Assembly (NCBI GenBank): GCA_018433585.1 | Contig: JAHDQW010000006.1 | Location: 59,609 to 123,608, forward strand | Reading direction: 5' to 3' | From: Candidatus Praeruminimicrobium purgamenti | GTDB lineage: Bacteria > Elusimicrobiota > Endomicrobiia > Endomicrobiales > Endomicrobiaceae | Length of the DNA: 64,000 nucleotides | Shown here: in pieces, positions 16,538 through 25,041 of the stretch | How positions within the stretch are numbered: position 1 is the stretch's first letter | Layout of the letters: the number at the start of each line of letters is the position of its first letter | The notes under the pieces: generated by a model | Seen by the model: only the letters and a program-made list of their open reading frames with translations | What the model was told of the DNA's origin: nothing | Database searches by the model: none | Made by a program: the position numbers and the translations under genes

Positions 16538-16632
16538 GTGTAGTTTAATCTAGAATTATATAATGTATACAAAATTATAATTTATTTGTATCAACTGTGT
16601 CATTATAGCAAATTTAATTTTACCATATTGTA

Positions 16633-16875
16633 ATCGTTCATAACAGATTATACTGCGGCTGTATGAAATGTGTTGATATCGGGCAGTATGACAGCTGTAT
16701 TCATCATTGTTTATACTGCTATGCAAACATAAATAAAAAGAAAGCTCTTGAAAATTATAAAAAACATAATCCAAACTCTCCTATACTTTTTGGTGATTGC
16801 AACTCTGAAAATGTAAAAGAAAGAATCAAAGATATAAAGAGCTTTAAAATCAGCCAAAAAGAATTGAGTTTCTGA
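16633..16875 (+). pseudogene. C-terminal fragment of a DUF1848 protein
   Basis: The frame reads VHNRLYCGCMKCVDIGQYDS, then CIHHCLYCYANINKKKALENYKKHNPNSP, and ends SFKISQKELSF. This is the conserved Cys-rich end of DUF1848 (radical-SAM-like) proteins, including the CxHxCxYCYAN cluster and the final SFKxxQ motif. A full protein has around 300 residues; here fewer than 80 remain, and upstream bases are out of frame. The break at about 16,630 probably marks the right end of the inserted minus-strand block. The remaining sequence has no internal stop, which suggests recent loss. Confidence 0.75.
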
Positions 16876-17043
16876 TATAAATCTTGTGTTTATGTTGCTT
16901 TAAATACGCAATTTTTCACCGCTATTACTATTTATAATCATATAAATAAAACAAAATGATATAATAATATTTATAATTTATTACAAAAAACAAAATTAAA
17001 AACTGTAATCCTAGAATAGCATTAAATTTTTAAAAGGAATATT

Positions 17044-18294
17044 GTGGAAGATATTGAAGTATTTAACTTGATTGAAAGTTTTGCCGATAAATATAAAAAA
17101 GAAAAAGATAAATTACCTTTTTCATTTAATCTTTTGGATGAGATAAGAACAGATGAAAACGGGCATACCAGAATTTTTATGCAATTATTGAACTATGGAT
17201 TGTCAGATAAAAATACATTAGTTAAAAAATTTTTAGAAAAACTTGATTATTTTGATATTTCCATTGTGCAAAAACCAAATTTAAAAATAAACAAACAATA
17301 TATTGATGGTCTTATAAGCGAAAAAGGAAAATATTCCATAATAATTGAAAATAAAATTAACGGTGCTGTAGATCAAGATAAGCAAATTGAAAGATATATA
17401 GAACAAGAATTAAAAATATCAAAAGTAACGACGAACAACATATATGTAATATATATTACATCTGACGGCAATAAAGAAATCAAGGATCAGAGTTTAACGG
17501 ATAAAGCAAAGAAATATCTTGATTATAAATCCGACAATGATACCGGACGTTTTATTAAAATGAACTATAAGGATAATATTTTACCTTGGCTGAAAGAAGA
17601 AGTCCTTCCTAACTGCAAACTTAAAGATGATTTGTTTATATCCGCAATTAAACAATATATTGATTATTTGGAAGGTATTTTTAAATTGCGTCAAAGAGAA
17701 GCTTCCATGGAGGTTAAAATGACAATGGAAATTGAAAAATTACTAAAAATAAATGATAAATCCGCTAAAGACAAATGTGAAAAAATAATTAAATCCCTAA
17801 AAAATTTAAAGGATTTAAGTGATAAATTGCTATCTGTAAAAAAAGATATTATTGACGTGAAAAATTTTGCAGCTGTAAGTGAGAATCATTTAAATAAAAA
17901 TATTCAAGATAATAATTTATTTAAGCACGATTATCCCAATGATACTTATTTGCAGTTTTTTAAAGAATCATGGCATAATAAAAAAGTATTTATACATTTT
18001 GAATGGTGTCCATTCGGAGAAAAGAACATCTTAAATGATAACGTATGGATACTTGGTCTTCATATAGAAAGGAACAATGATCTTAAGAAACAATTTAAAG
18101 ATTTACATAAAAACTTACAAAAAGCAACCGATGATGACAATTCTAATTCTGTTTGGTCTGTAAAAATACTTAAACCTCAAGATAAACTTTTTTCGGGAAT
18201 GTCTCAAAGTGAAATTGAAACATTTGTCGTACAAGCTTATAAAGAAGCTGAAAAGCTCATACCAATAGTAGATGAATTTTTAAAAAATAAATAA
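17044..18294 (+). CDS. PD-(D/E)XK nuclease superfamily protein (PDDEXK_4 type)
   Basis: The 416-residue protein starts at a GTG with AAAGGAAT upstream. Its first 140 residues show the PDDEXK_4 layout: NLLDEIRTDENGHTRIFMQLL at about 29-49, an IDGLI strand with the first catalytic Asp (about residue 85), and IIIENKINGAVDQDKQIERY with the E-x-K pair (about 97-115). The remaining 250 residues are helical plus a C-terminal region of unknown role (FIHFEWCPFG). Family members are found in phage-defence and mobile regions as stand-alone nucleases. It has no methylase neighbour. Confidence 0.8.
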   Translation: MEDIEVFNLIESFADKYKKEKDKLPFSFNLLDEIRTDENGHTRIFMQLLNYGLSDKNTLVKKFLEKLDYFDISIVQKPNLKINKQYIDGLISEKGKYSIIIENKINGAVDQDKQIERYIEQELKISKVTTNNIYVIYITSDGNKEIKDQSLTDKAKKYLDYKSDNDTGRFIKMNYKDNILPWLKEEVLPNCKLKDDLFISAIKQYIDYLEGIFKLRQREASMEVKMTMEIEKLLKINDKSAKDKCEKIIKSLKNLKDLSDKLLSVKKDIIDVKNFAAVSENHLNKNIQDNNLFKHDYPNDTYLQFFKESWHNKKVFIHFEWCPFGEKNILNDNVWILGLHIERNNDLKKQFKDLHKNLQKATDDDNSNSVWSVKILKPQDKLFSGMSQSEIETFVVQAYKEAEKLIPIVDEFLKNK

Positions 18295-18556
18295 GATTAA
18301 AGAAATTAAAAAGATGGCATCTCTTTTTGTATAATAAAATTAAAATCATTAATTTTATGTAAGGCGATAACCATATCAATGCTGCCGGTAAAATATATTT
18401 ATATTGTCCGTATATAATGTGTTTATTAGTTTTCTTAACCTAATAGCACATAGATTTTGCAAGTTTTTAAGTTTATCTTGAAATGTGAAAAAACATAGTC
18501 GTGAACATACTGTTTTTTTATTGTAAAAAGTCAATAAAAAAGTATAATTTAAAAGT

Positions 18557-18859
18557 ATGAATATAAAAAAACATTTATTAAGAAATTGGACAGGATATGC
18601 TTTTCTTATTCCGGGCGTAAGTTTTTGGGGAATTTATTCTTATATAGGTTCTTATGTAGCTTCGGACGGAACACTGGTAGAACCGTTTTTTTTAATTCCT
18701 TTGGGGTTGATATTTATATCAATAGGCTGTATTATTCTGATTTTGAAATTTCGCATACCGTTAATTATAAAAATTTTATTTCTGCTTCTCCCTGCGGCTG
18801 TTATTCTTTTACTTTTTTGGAGACTTCCTCAAAGTATTATAGAACTGTTCTTTTCTTAA
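18557..18859 (+). CDS. Small membrane protein, DUF3955-like
   Basis: The 100 residues have three hydrophobic segments (about 14-34, 44-64 and 70-90). The DGTLVEPFFLIPLG motif near 38-51 is the DUF3955 signature. The function of this family is unknown. The start codon lies 10 bases after TATAATTTAAAAG-like sequence and lacks a strong SD. About 260 bases of A+T-rich DNA precede it, containing only a weak hairpin (AAAAAGA 18308-18314, TCTTTTT 18322-18328) after the nuclease gene. Confidence 0.6.
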   Translation: MNIKKHLLRNWTGYAFLIPGVSFWGIYSYIGSYVASDGTLVEPFFLIPLGLIFISIGCIILILKFRIPLIIKILFLLLPAAVILLLFWRLPQSIIELFFS

Positions 18860-18906
18860 AAGTTATAAAAAAAATAATTCGCAAATAAGTATTCCAAAGT
18901 TGTATT

Positions 18907-19530
18907 TTAGTTTGCATTTGTCAATAAAGGAACGGTTTTCTGCATAAGTTCTTTTCCGATTTTTTTAAACGCCTCATCATAATCTTTAAATTTTTTCAAA
19001 CTTGTTTTTAAATCTATAAATACCTGCCAGTATCCTGTTTTTATAACCGGAGGCCTTATTGCAGAACAGAAAGCGCGCACTTCAACTGCTGGAATCCCCA
19101 AAAAAACGCCTACTTCATCGGGACATCCTCCTTTAAAGCGTTCTTCCAAAAGGCAAAGACTTCCTTCTAAAGAACATCCGTGATAACCGTATTCTGCCAA
19201 TAAGATTTTATTTTCTTTTTGATTTATCCATCCGCATAAAATATCTTCTTTGTAGAACAGTACGCATGTCGCGTTTTGGCAATGATGCAAATGGCGAAAG
19301 TTTATTTTTAAATCGTTACAGCATTCTTTACCGTAGATGCTCCATAAATTTTTAAGTCCGTAAATTTTGCTTAAAGAAAGAAGCGTCGCAGGTTTTGAGG
19401 AAACCATTGTCGCGCTTAAAAAATACTTCAGCCAGGCTGTAAGAAAAGGCTTCTCTTCAAAATGAGATATATGCGCCAGTACTTCCAGACAAGTTATTTC
19501 TTCGTAAGTTCTTTTCCAAGTTGTATGCAT
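18907..19530 (-). CDS. DUF3793 family protein
   Basis: The 207-residue protein shows DUF3793 features: a Cys/His-rich middle (LHHCQNATCVLFY), the LLEERFKGGCPDEVGVFLGIP segment at about 127-147, and GYWQVFIDL toward the end. The function is not established; in other anaerobes it neighbours flavodoxin or iron-uptake genes. Its ATG lies inside the 3' end of the flavodoxin gene with a 37-base overlap and AAGGA upstream, so translation is coupled. It probably works with that flavodoxin. Confidence 0.8.
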   Translation of the reverse strand: MHTTWKRTYEEITCLEVLAHISHFEEKPFLTAWLKYFLSATMVSSKPATLLSLSKIYGLKNLWSIYGKECCNDLKINFRHLHHCQNATCVLFYKEDILCGWINQKENKILLAEYGYHGCSLEGSLCLLEERFKGGCPDEVGVFLGIPAVEVRAFCSAIRPPVIKTGYWQVFIDLKTSLKKFKDYDEAFKKIGKELMQKTVPLLTNAN

Positions 19531-19925
19531 AAATTTTTTCCTTCCTCATCAGGAGTATCTTTGATTATAAGTCCGTCTTGTAATAAAGAAAAACCCGCTT
19601 TTTTCATTCTTATGTTCCAGTTCTGCATCCATTCTCCCTCTCCCCAGCCGTAAGAGCCGAACAGGACAAGCCTTTTTCCTTTCATTCCGTCAATTTTTTC
19701 AAGCTCGCTTACGAACGGTTCCATTTCGTTTTCTTCTAAAATTTCGGCTCCCATAGAAGGACAGCCTAAAGCTACGGCATCATATCCAAGTAACTGTGAC
19801 GGAGTAATTTCACTTACTCTTTTTATATCAACTTCCGCTCCTGATTCCTCTGCGCCTTTTGCTACGCTTAAAGCCATAGCTTCCGTATTGCCCGTTCCGC
19901 TCCAATAAATTACCGCTGTTTTCAT
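19494..19925 (-). CDS. Short-chain flavodoxin
   Basis: The 143 residues have the FMN phosphate-binding loop WSGTGNTE at 8-15, the LGCPSMGAE loop at about 53-61 and FGSYGWGEG at about 89-97, matching short-chain clostridial-type flavodoxins. It should shuttle low-potential electrons in the cytoplasm in place of ferredoxin. SD AAGGAG stands 7 bases before the ATG. It is followed by an overlapping DUF3793 gene and preceded by a small ORF with its own SD. Confidence 0.93.
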   Translation of the reverse strand: MKTAVIYWSGTGNTEAMALSVAKGAEESGAEVDIKRVSEITPSQLLGYDAVALGCPSMGAEILEENEMEPFVSELEKIDGMKGKRLVLFGSYGWGEGEWMQNWNIRMKKAGFSLLQDGLIIKDTPDEEGKNLCIQLGKELTKK

Positions 19926-19961
19926 TTCTTTCTCCTTATATTTTATTATCTTGAAAATGTT

Positions 19962-20075
19962 CTAAAAAAACAGGAAATATCCGCAAAGCAGCGAATAAAC
20001 AGCATCAATATTCTTTGTTTTTTGTCCGCCCTTGGCATAATGTCTATATAATTTGTTTTTTCTGTGTTTTTGCAT
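19962..20075 (-). CDS. 37-residue protein upstream of the flavodoxin
   Basis: An ATG at 20075 is preceded by AAGGAG with a 5-base gap, an ideal SD, and opens a 37-codon frame. The peptide begins with a basic stretch (MQKHRKNKLYRHYAKGG) and ends in a short hydrophobic tail (YSLLCGYFLFF). It lies 36 bases before the flavodoxin gene and so is probably in the same operon. I recognise no family. Confidence 0.45.
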   Translation of the reverse strand: MQKHRKNKLYRHYAKGGQKTKNIDAVYSLLCGYFLFF

Positions 20076-20263
20076 ATTTTCTCCTTACTTATTTTAAAAT
20101 TTTCAGTTTGTAAAATTAGGTTATTTTTTTATAAAACTATTTATAAATTAGATTAAACAAACAAAATTAGTTATGACTAAAATTATATATTTAAAAAAAT
20201 AATTTTGCAAGTACGGAATCATTCGGACGGAATTAAACTTCTGATATTTTTAAAAAATAATTA

Positions 20264-20276
20264 TATAATGCTTATA
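20264..20276 (+). promoter_or_regulatory. -10 box very close to the Cdd1 start codon
   Basis: TATAAT at 20264-20269 lies only 6 bases before the ATG at 20276, and no SD is present. Transcription would start at or next to the ATG, suggesting a leaderless mRNA. Confidence 0.4.
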
Positions 20277-20545
20277 TGAAAAATAATTCAAAAGCAATTA
20301 AAGAACTGACGGTTATACCGGGAATAGGCAAGTCAATAGCCGAAGATTTAACGGACATAGGAATATATTCAGTTGAAGACTTAAAAGGAAAAGATCCCGA
20401 AAAACTTTACGAACAGTCAAATAAATTTGCAGGAGTAGTTCAGGACAGGTGTCTGCTTTATGTTTTTCGCTGCGCTGTATATTTTGCCGAGGGAGGTCGT
20501 GACGGCGAAAAATTGAAATGGTGGAACTGGAAAGAAAAGAAATAA
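20276..20545 (+). CDS. Cdd1-family helix-hairpin-helix protein
   Basis: The 89 residues match the pathogenicity-locus Cdd1 family: VIPGIGKSIAEDLTDIGI is a helix-hairpin-helix DNA-binding element at about 13-30. It is followed by VEDLKGKDPEKLYE, QDRCLLYVFRCAVYFA, and the end KLKWWNWKE. The length is normal. HhH domains bind DNA non-specifically; the role of this family is unknown. No SD precedes the ATG, but a -10 box does. Confidence 0.85.
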   Translation: MKNNSKAIKELTVIPGIGKSIAEDLTDIGIYSVEDLKGKDPEKLYEQSNKFAGVVQDRCLLYVFRCAVYFAEGGRDGEKLKWWNWKEKK

Positions 20546-20585
20546 ATATTTAAAAGATAGTACTTATATGATTTAATATATAAGG

Positions 20586-20607
20586 CGGTTTTAAATATCT
20601 TAAACCG
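20586..20607 (+). promoter_or_regulatory. Hairpin covering the SD of the CDGSH gene
   Basis: CGGTTT at 20586-20591 can pair with AAACCG at 20602-20607. The right arm runs into the GGAG SD of the CDGSH gene at 20606-20609, so the fold could limit translation. Confidence 0.3.
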
Positions 20608-20616
20608 GAGAGCTAA

Positions 20617-21318
20617 ATGAGCAAACCGAAAATTCTTATTACAAAAAACGGTCCGTATCTTGTTACAGGAAATTTGCTTTTGAATAAGGAAGTTGCCGAA
20701 ACAGGCAAAAGCGGCGAACCTGAAAAATGGGTTGAAACAAAAAAATATCCTCGGAAAGAAACTTATGCTCTGTGCCGCTGCGGGCATTCAAAAAATATGC
20801 CTTTCTGTGACGGCGCGCATAATGAAGCTCATTTTGACGGTACAGAAACGGCGTCAAACTCTTTATATGAAGATGAAGCTGAAATAATAGAAGGCGGCGG
20901 AATTATTCTTAAAGACGTCCCGTCATTATGTTCTGGAGCGCGTTTTTGCCATCCTAAAGGCGGTACTTGGAAACTTGCCGTAAAATCAAAGAAAACCGAA
21001 GCGAAAAAAGAAGCCGTCAGACAGGCATGCGAATGCCCTGCAGGAAGACTTGTCGCATACGATAAAGAAACTGGTCAGGCTTTAGAAAATAAATATGAGC
21101 CTTCAGTTACAATCATAGAAGACCCGCAGATAAACTGCAGCGGTCCATTATGGGTCAAGGGCGGCGTTGAAATAGAATCAGAATCAGGCGTAAAGTATGA
21201 AACAAGAAACCGCGTAACGTTATGCCGCTGCGGACATTCCTTAAATAAGCCGTTTTGCGACGGCGAACATGCCGGTTATGAATTTGATGACGGCGATGAA
21301 TCATTGAAAAGATATTAA
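20617..21318 (+). CDS. Protein with two CDGSH iron-sulfur domains and a divergent Fer4 domain
   Basis: The 233-residue protein has two complete CDGSH-type motifs, each with three Cys and one His: CRCGHSKNMPFCDGAH at about 53-68 and CRCGHSLNKPFCDGEH at about 203-218. Each should bind a pH-labile 2Fe-2S cluster. Between them, CSGARFCHPKGGTW and ACECPAGRLVAYD fit the divergent Fer4_19 domain. Proteins of this make-up are thought to store or transfer Fe-S clusters or electrons, though the physiological role is uncertain. The next gene follows 26 bases later. Confidence 0.88.
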   Translation: MSKPKILITKNGPYLVTGNLLLNKEVAETGKSGEPEKWVETKKYPRKETYALCRCGHSKNMPFCDGAHNEAHFDGTETASNSLYEDEAEIIEGGGIILKDVPSLCSGARFCHPKGGTWKLAVKSKKTEAKKEAVRQACECPAGRLVAYDKETGQALENKYEPSVTIIEDPQINCSGPLWVKGGVEIESESGVKYETRNRVTLCRCGHSLNKPFCDGEHAGYEFDDGDESLKRY

Positions 21319-21344
21319 ATTGTAAAATTAAACGGAGAGACAAA

Positions 21345-21566
21345 GTGCCTGTTATAACCGTAAAAATAGCGAAAGGAAGAGATCTTAAAACAAAACGCGA
21401 GTTTGTGAAAGCCGTAACTGATTCGGCGGTCAAAATTTTAAAAGTGAAAAGTGAATGGGTAACTGTTCTTATTGAAGAGTTTGACAGAAAGAACTGGGCA
21501 AGCGGCGGAGAACTTCATTCCGATAAATTCGGAAAAGGTTTCGGAAAGAAAACTAATAAAAAGTAG
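21345..21566 (+). CDS. 4-oxalocrotonate tautomerase family protein
   Basis: Starts at a GTG with GGAGA upstream, giving a mature protein beginning with the catalytic Pro (MPVITVKIAKGR). The 73 residues hold the 4-OT beta-alpha-beta pattern, with an extra basic tail (KFGKGFGKKTNKK). The family catalyses keto-enol tautomerisation; the substrate here is unknown. It lies in the same direction and close to the CDGSH gene. Confidence 0.85.
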   Translation: MPVITVKIAKGRDLKTKREFVKAVTDSAVKILKVKSEWVTVLIEEFDRKNWASGGELHSDKFGKGFGKKTNKK

Positions 21567-21653
21567 CCGAATTAAAGACATGACAATATAAACTTGCTAT
21601 ATATATTTTTTAACATTTAAAATTAAATAAATTTAAGAACGCAGGAGTTTATA

Positions 21654-22505
21654 ATGTTAAAAGAAATTGTGTTTGCCGCAGGATGTTTTTGGGGAGTGCA
21701 GGCAGCGTTTGACAATATTCCTGGAGTTATATCGACAGAAGCCGGATATACCGGCGGCGCTTTAACAAATCCTTCTTATGAAGAGGTGTGTACCGGCAAA
21801 ACAGGTCATGCCGAAGCCGTTAAAATAATTTATGACGATCAAAAAATATCAGCGGAAGAATTATTGGATGTCTTTTTTCAGTCGCATGACAGTACTTCAA
21901 AAAACAGACAGGGGTTCGATATAGGAACGCAATACCGTTCTGCAATTTTTTATACTGATAATGAACAGGAGCAGGCTGCAAGAGTAAAAATAAAAGAATA
22001 CGGTATATTTTTTGACAAACCGATTGTTACCGATGTCGAAAAATTAATAAAGTTTTATCCTGCGGAAGAATATCATCAAAAATATTTTGCAAAAAAAGGG
22101 CAAAAATCGTGCCATATTAATTTCTTCGATAAAGACAAATTCTGGAAACAGAAATTAAACAAAGAAAGATATTTTGTAATGAGACAGAAAGGGACAGAGA
22201 AACCTTTTACAGGAAAATATGTAAAATTTGACGATAAAGGCGTTTACAGATGCGGAGCCTGCGGGCAGCCTCTTTTCGGTTCTGATGCAAAATTTCAAAC
22301 GGAATGCGGATGGCCGGGTTTTGATAATGCGTTGCCTCAGGCGGTAAAAATAAGAAAAGATTACAGCCATTCTATGGAAAGAGACGAAGTGATATGTTCA
22401 AAATGCGGAAGCCATTTAGGACATTTATTTGATGACGGTCCTACAAAGACGGGAAAACGTTTTTGTATTAACTCAGTTGCTGTCGATTTTGAAGAGCAGA
22501 AATAG
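21654..22505 (+). CDS. msrAB: Fused peptide methionine sulfoxide reductase MsrA/MsrB
   Basis: The N-terminal MsrA domain has the catalytic GCFWG with Cys11 and the usual AEAVKIIYD and YRSAIFY segments, reducing Met-S-sulfoxide. The MsrB domain, from about residue 170, has zinc-binding CGACG and CSKCGSH pairs, GWPGFD, and the catalytic RFCINS near the end, reducing the R-form. The A-B order and 283-residue length fit the normal fusion without a thioredoxin domain. No signal peptide is present, so it works in the cytoplasm to repair oxidised proteins. Confidence 0.95.
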   Translation: MLKEIVFAAGCFWGVQAAFDNIPGVISTEAGYTGGALTNPSYEEVCTGKTGHAEAVKIIYDDQKISAEELLDVFFQSHDSTSKNRQGFDIGTQYRSAIFYTDNEQEQAARVKIKEYGIFFDKPIVTDVEKLIKFYPAEEYHQKYFAKKGQKSCHINFFDKDKFWKQKLNKERYFVMRQKGTEKPFTGKYVKFDDKGVYRCGACGQPLFGSDAKFQTECGWPGFDNALPQAVKIRKDYSHSMERDEVICSKCGSHLGHLFDDGPTKTGKRFCINSVAVDFEEQK

Positions 22506-22648
22506 AATTGTATTAAACGGTACGGCATTACAGTTATTAATTGACAATATTCTTGTTTGTGCGTAAAAATAAATGTAAAATCATTATCTTAAGAGTTCTT
22601 AATATATAGAGATGATTTTGTTTTATAATATGACCAAAAGGGAAAAAC

Positions 22649-23101
22649 GTGATTAGAAAAGCTTTGATAAAAGATGCCAAATCAATTCAGAAAATAATAA
22701 ATGAATATGCGGCGGAAGGGAAAATGCTTGCCCGTTCGCTTAATGATATTTATGAATCAATACGCAGTTTTTTTGTATATGAAGATGAAAACGGAATTGT
22801 GCGAGGATGCTGCGCTTCGGAGATTTTTTGGGAAGATGTTGCCGAGATAAGGTCTCTTGCCGTTTCTAAGGAAGCGCTTGGCAAAGGAGCAGGAAAAGAT
22901 TTGGTTTTTGCATGTATGGCGGATGCGAAATCTTTAGGTATAAAAAAAGTATTTGCGCTGACTTATATTGACGGCTTTTTCACAAAATTCGGTTTCAAAA
23001 TAATAAGCAGAGACAGCCTTCCTCATAAAGTATGGAAAGTATGCATCAACTGTCCTAAATTCCCTGACTGCGACGAAACTGCCGTAGAAAAAGAACTGTA
23101 A
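22649..23101 (+). CDS. GNAT N-acetyltransferase, ArgA-like
   Basis: Starts at a GTG with AAGGGA before it. The 150 residues have the GNAT acetyl-CoA loop region AEIRSLAVSKEALGKGAGKDLV. They end with KVCINCPKFPDCDETAVEKEL, the Cys-rich tail typical of the short ArgA-like N-acetylglutamate synthases. Such enzymes acetylate glutamate in arginine synthesis; no other arg gene is next to it, so the assignment to that reaction is only likely. It is followed 18 bases later by the IscU-like gene. Confidence 0.8.
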   Translation: MIRKALIKDAKSIQKIINEYAAEGKMLARSLNDIYESIRSFFVYEDENGIVRGCCASEIFWEDVAEIRSLAVSKEALGKGAGKDLVFACMADAKSLGIKKVFALTYIDGFFTKFGFKIISRDSLPHKVWKVCINCPKFPDCDETAVEKEL

Positions 23102-23119
23102 TATTACGGAGTAAATATA

Positions 23120-23458
23120 ATGAATTCGAATGATGAATATTTCGGAAGAATGAATGATCCGTCGGCTTTTTCTTTTTTGAAAGGTCCTTGCGGTGATGAA
23201 ATGGAATTTTATCTTGTGATAGACGATAATAAAATTTCAGATATTAAGTATTATACGGAAGGCTGCGGATATACTAAATTATGCGGCGCTGAAACCGCCC
23301 GGCTTGTAAAAGGAAAAAGTATCGGGGAGGTATTGTCAATTTCTTCCGCAGAAGTAATGAATAATATTAAAAATTTGCCTGAAGACCATATGCATTGTTC
23401 AATACTTGCCGTAAGCGCGTTTTACGGAGCTGTCGCAGATTATCTTTTAAAAAGTTAA
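23120..23458 (+). CDS. IscU/NifU N-terminal-like iron-sulfur scaffold
   Basis: The 112-residue protein carries the three-cysteine scaffold pattern: GCGYTKLCGAET (Cys about 49 and 54), the KGKSIGEVL helix, and HCSILAVSAF with the third Cys. Its length is slightly shorter than IscU. It should hold nascent Fe-S clusters, though this short type in anaerobes is poorly characterised. The stop is 13 bases before lgt. Confidence 0.85.
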   Translation: MNSNDEYFGRMNDPSAFSFLKGPCGDEMEFYLVIDDNKISDIKYYTEGCGYTKLCGAETARLVKGKSIGEVLSISSAEVMNNIKNLPEDHMHCSILAVSAFYGAVADYLLKS

Positions 23459-23471
23459 AGAAGAGAGACAA

Positions 23472-24290
23472 ATGCCGATAATTTGGAATATTAATCCTGT
23501 TATGATAAAAATAGGCTTTTTTGAATTGAGATATTACTCCGTGCTGTTTGCATTTGGAGTTTTTTCTGCATATTTAATTTTCAGACGAATAAATCTATCC
23601 GGAAGGGCAGAAATAAAGTATTCGCAGCAACAGATAGATAATCTTGCTTTCTTTATTTTGGCCGGAACTTTAATCGGAGCAAGACTCGGGCATTGTTTGT
23701 TTTATGATTTCGCATACTATTCAAAACATATAGCCGAAATATTTTTGCCTTTTACGTTTGATAAAAATACCGGATTGGTTTTTACAGGTTATCAGGGACT
23801 TGCAAGCCACGGCGGAGCAGCCGGTATTTTTCTTGCAATTGCGCTTTTCTGTAAGAAATACAAGCAGAATATATTAGCTGTTTTGGACAGAATATGCATT
23901 GTCGTTCCCGTTGCCGCAGGTTTTATAAGACTCGGAAATTTGATGAATTCCGAAATAGTAGGCAAGGCGACAAATTCAAAACTCGGTTTTGTTTTTACAA
24001 GCGTTGACGGCATTGCCAGACATCCTGCGCAGCTGTACGAATCAATTTATTACTTTATTGTTTTTTTTGTTATGTTTGCGGTTTACAGAAAGACTGATTA
24101 TGTCCGCATAAAAGGAAAAATGTTCGGATTATTTTTAGTGTTGGTTTTTATATTCCGATTTTCAATAGAGTTTTTAAAAGAAAACCAGTCGGCGTTTGAA
24201 AACTCTATGCTTTTAAATATGGGGCAGATTTTAAGCCTGCCGTTTATAGTTATCGGCATTTTTTTGTTTTGCCGTAAAGATAAAAAATAA
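23472..24290 (+). CDS. lgt: Prolipoprotein diacylglyceryl transferase
   Basis: Lgt moves diacylglycerol from phosphatidylglycerol to the lipobox cysteine of prolipoproteins in the inner membrane. The 272-residue sequence shows seven hydrophobic segments, GARLGH about 73-78, the essential GLASHGG about 109-115, and the Lgt signature RLGNLMNSEIVG with the key Asn and Glu (about 154-165). It also has HPAQLYE and a final FxxEFLK. It lies downstream of an Fe-S scaffold gene with GAGAGA before the ATG. Confidence 0.95.
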   Translation: MPIIWNINPVMIKIGFFELRYYSVLFAFGVFSAYLIFRRINLSGRAEIKYSQQQIDNLAFFILAGTLIGARLGHCLFYDFAYYSKHIAEIFLPFTFDKNTGLVFTGYQGLASHGGAAGIFLAIALFCKKYKQNILAVLDRICIVVPVAAGFIRLGNLMNSEIVGKATNSKLGFVFTSVDGIARHPAQLYESIYYFIVFFVMFAVYRKTDYVRIKGKMFGLFLVLVFIFRFSIEFLKENQSAFENSMLLNMGQILSLPFIVIGIFLFCRKDKK

Positions 24291-24322
24291 ACGTGTAAGA
24301 GTGTTAGTAAAAGGATTTTATT

Positions 24323-25006
24323 ATGGAAATTAAACTGATTGCGGAAGGATCAACAAAGTGGGAAAGATTTATAAGACACTGGGGTTTATCGTTTCTTATA
24401 GGAGAAGACGTTTTATTTGACGCTTTCGGCAAACCTAAAACGTTAATGGAAAATATAAAGAATTTAAATATAGATATTTCAAAATTGAAACATATTATAA
24501 TTTCGCATGAGCATTGGGACCATACTTCCGGTTTGTGGAATGTACTTAAAATAAATAACAATGTAAAAGTTTATGTGTGCAAAAATACGGATAAAAAAAT
24601 AAAAGCGAAAATTAAGTCTTACGGCGCGGAACTTGTTGAAATAGACGGTAAAGATTATGAAATAAAACCGGGACTGTTTTCTTTGGGAGAAATGACGAAA
24701 AACGGCATAATGTACGAACAGTCTGTCTGTATGAAAACAGAAAAAGGACTGATAGTCATAACAGGATGCGCTCATCAGGGCACGTTGGAAATAGTGAATA
24801 GAACAAAACAATTGTTTAATGAAAATATATATGCTTTTGTCGGCGGGTTTCATCTTAAAGATTCCTGTTTGCGGGATATAACCGATATTGTTGAAAAATT
24901 AAAACTTGAAAATATTAAATATTTTGCGCCTCTTCACTGCACAGGCAAAAAAGCCGTTGAAATGTTCAAATCAAAATTAAACTGCATTTCTGTAAACGAA
25001 ATTTAA
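24323..25006 (+). CDS. MBL-fold hydrolase, methyltetrahydropterin-type RFA-P synthase-like
   Basis: Metal ligands are clear: HEHWDH at about 56-61, TGCAHQG at about 151-157, GGFHL and PLHCTG at the end. This set, with a Cys in CAH and CTG, is that of the MJ0301-like family (named after 7,8-dihydropterin-6-methyl-4-(ribofuranosyl)aminobenzene phosphate synthase). That family's reaction in bacteria is uncertain. The 227-residue length fits. It stands alone between lgt and the zinc operon promoter. Confidence 0.8.
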   Translation: MEIKLIAEGSTKWERFIRHWGLSFLIGEDVLFDAFGKPKTLMENIKNLNIDISKLKHIIISHEHWDHTSGLWNVLKINNNVKVYVCKNTDKKIKAKIKSYGAELVEIDGKDYEIKPGLFSLGEMTKNGIMYEQSVCMKTEKGLIVITGCAHQGTLEIVNRTKQLFNENIYAFVGGFHLKDSCLRDITDIVEKLKLENIKYFAPLHCTGKKAVEMFKSKLNCISVNEI

Positions 25007-25041
25007 CATATTTTATACGCCAATGCTTATATAAATAAGAT

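Noticed and set aside
5222..18300. Direct repeats as attachment sites for the island
   Set aside because: I looked at both edges and found no convincing repeated sequence; the region is too A+T-rich to judge short matches by eye.
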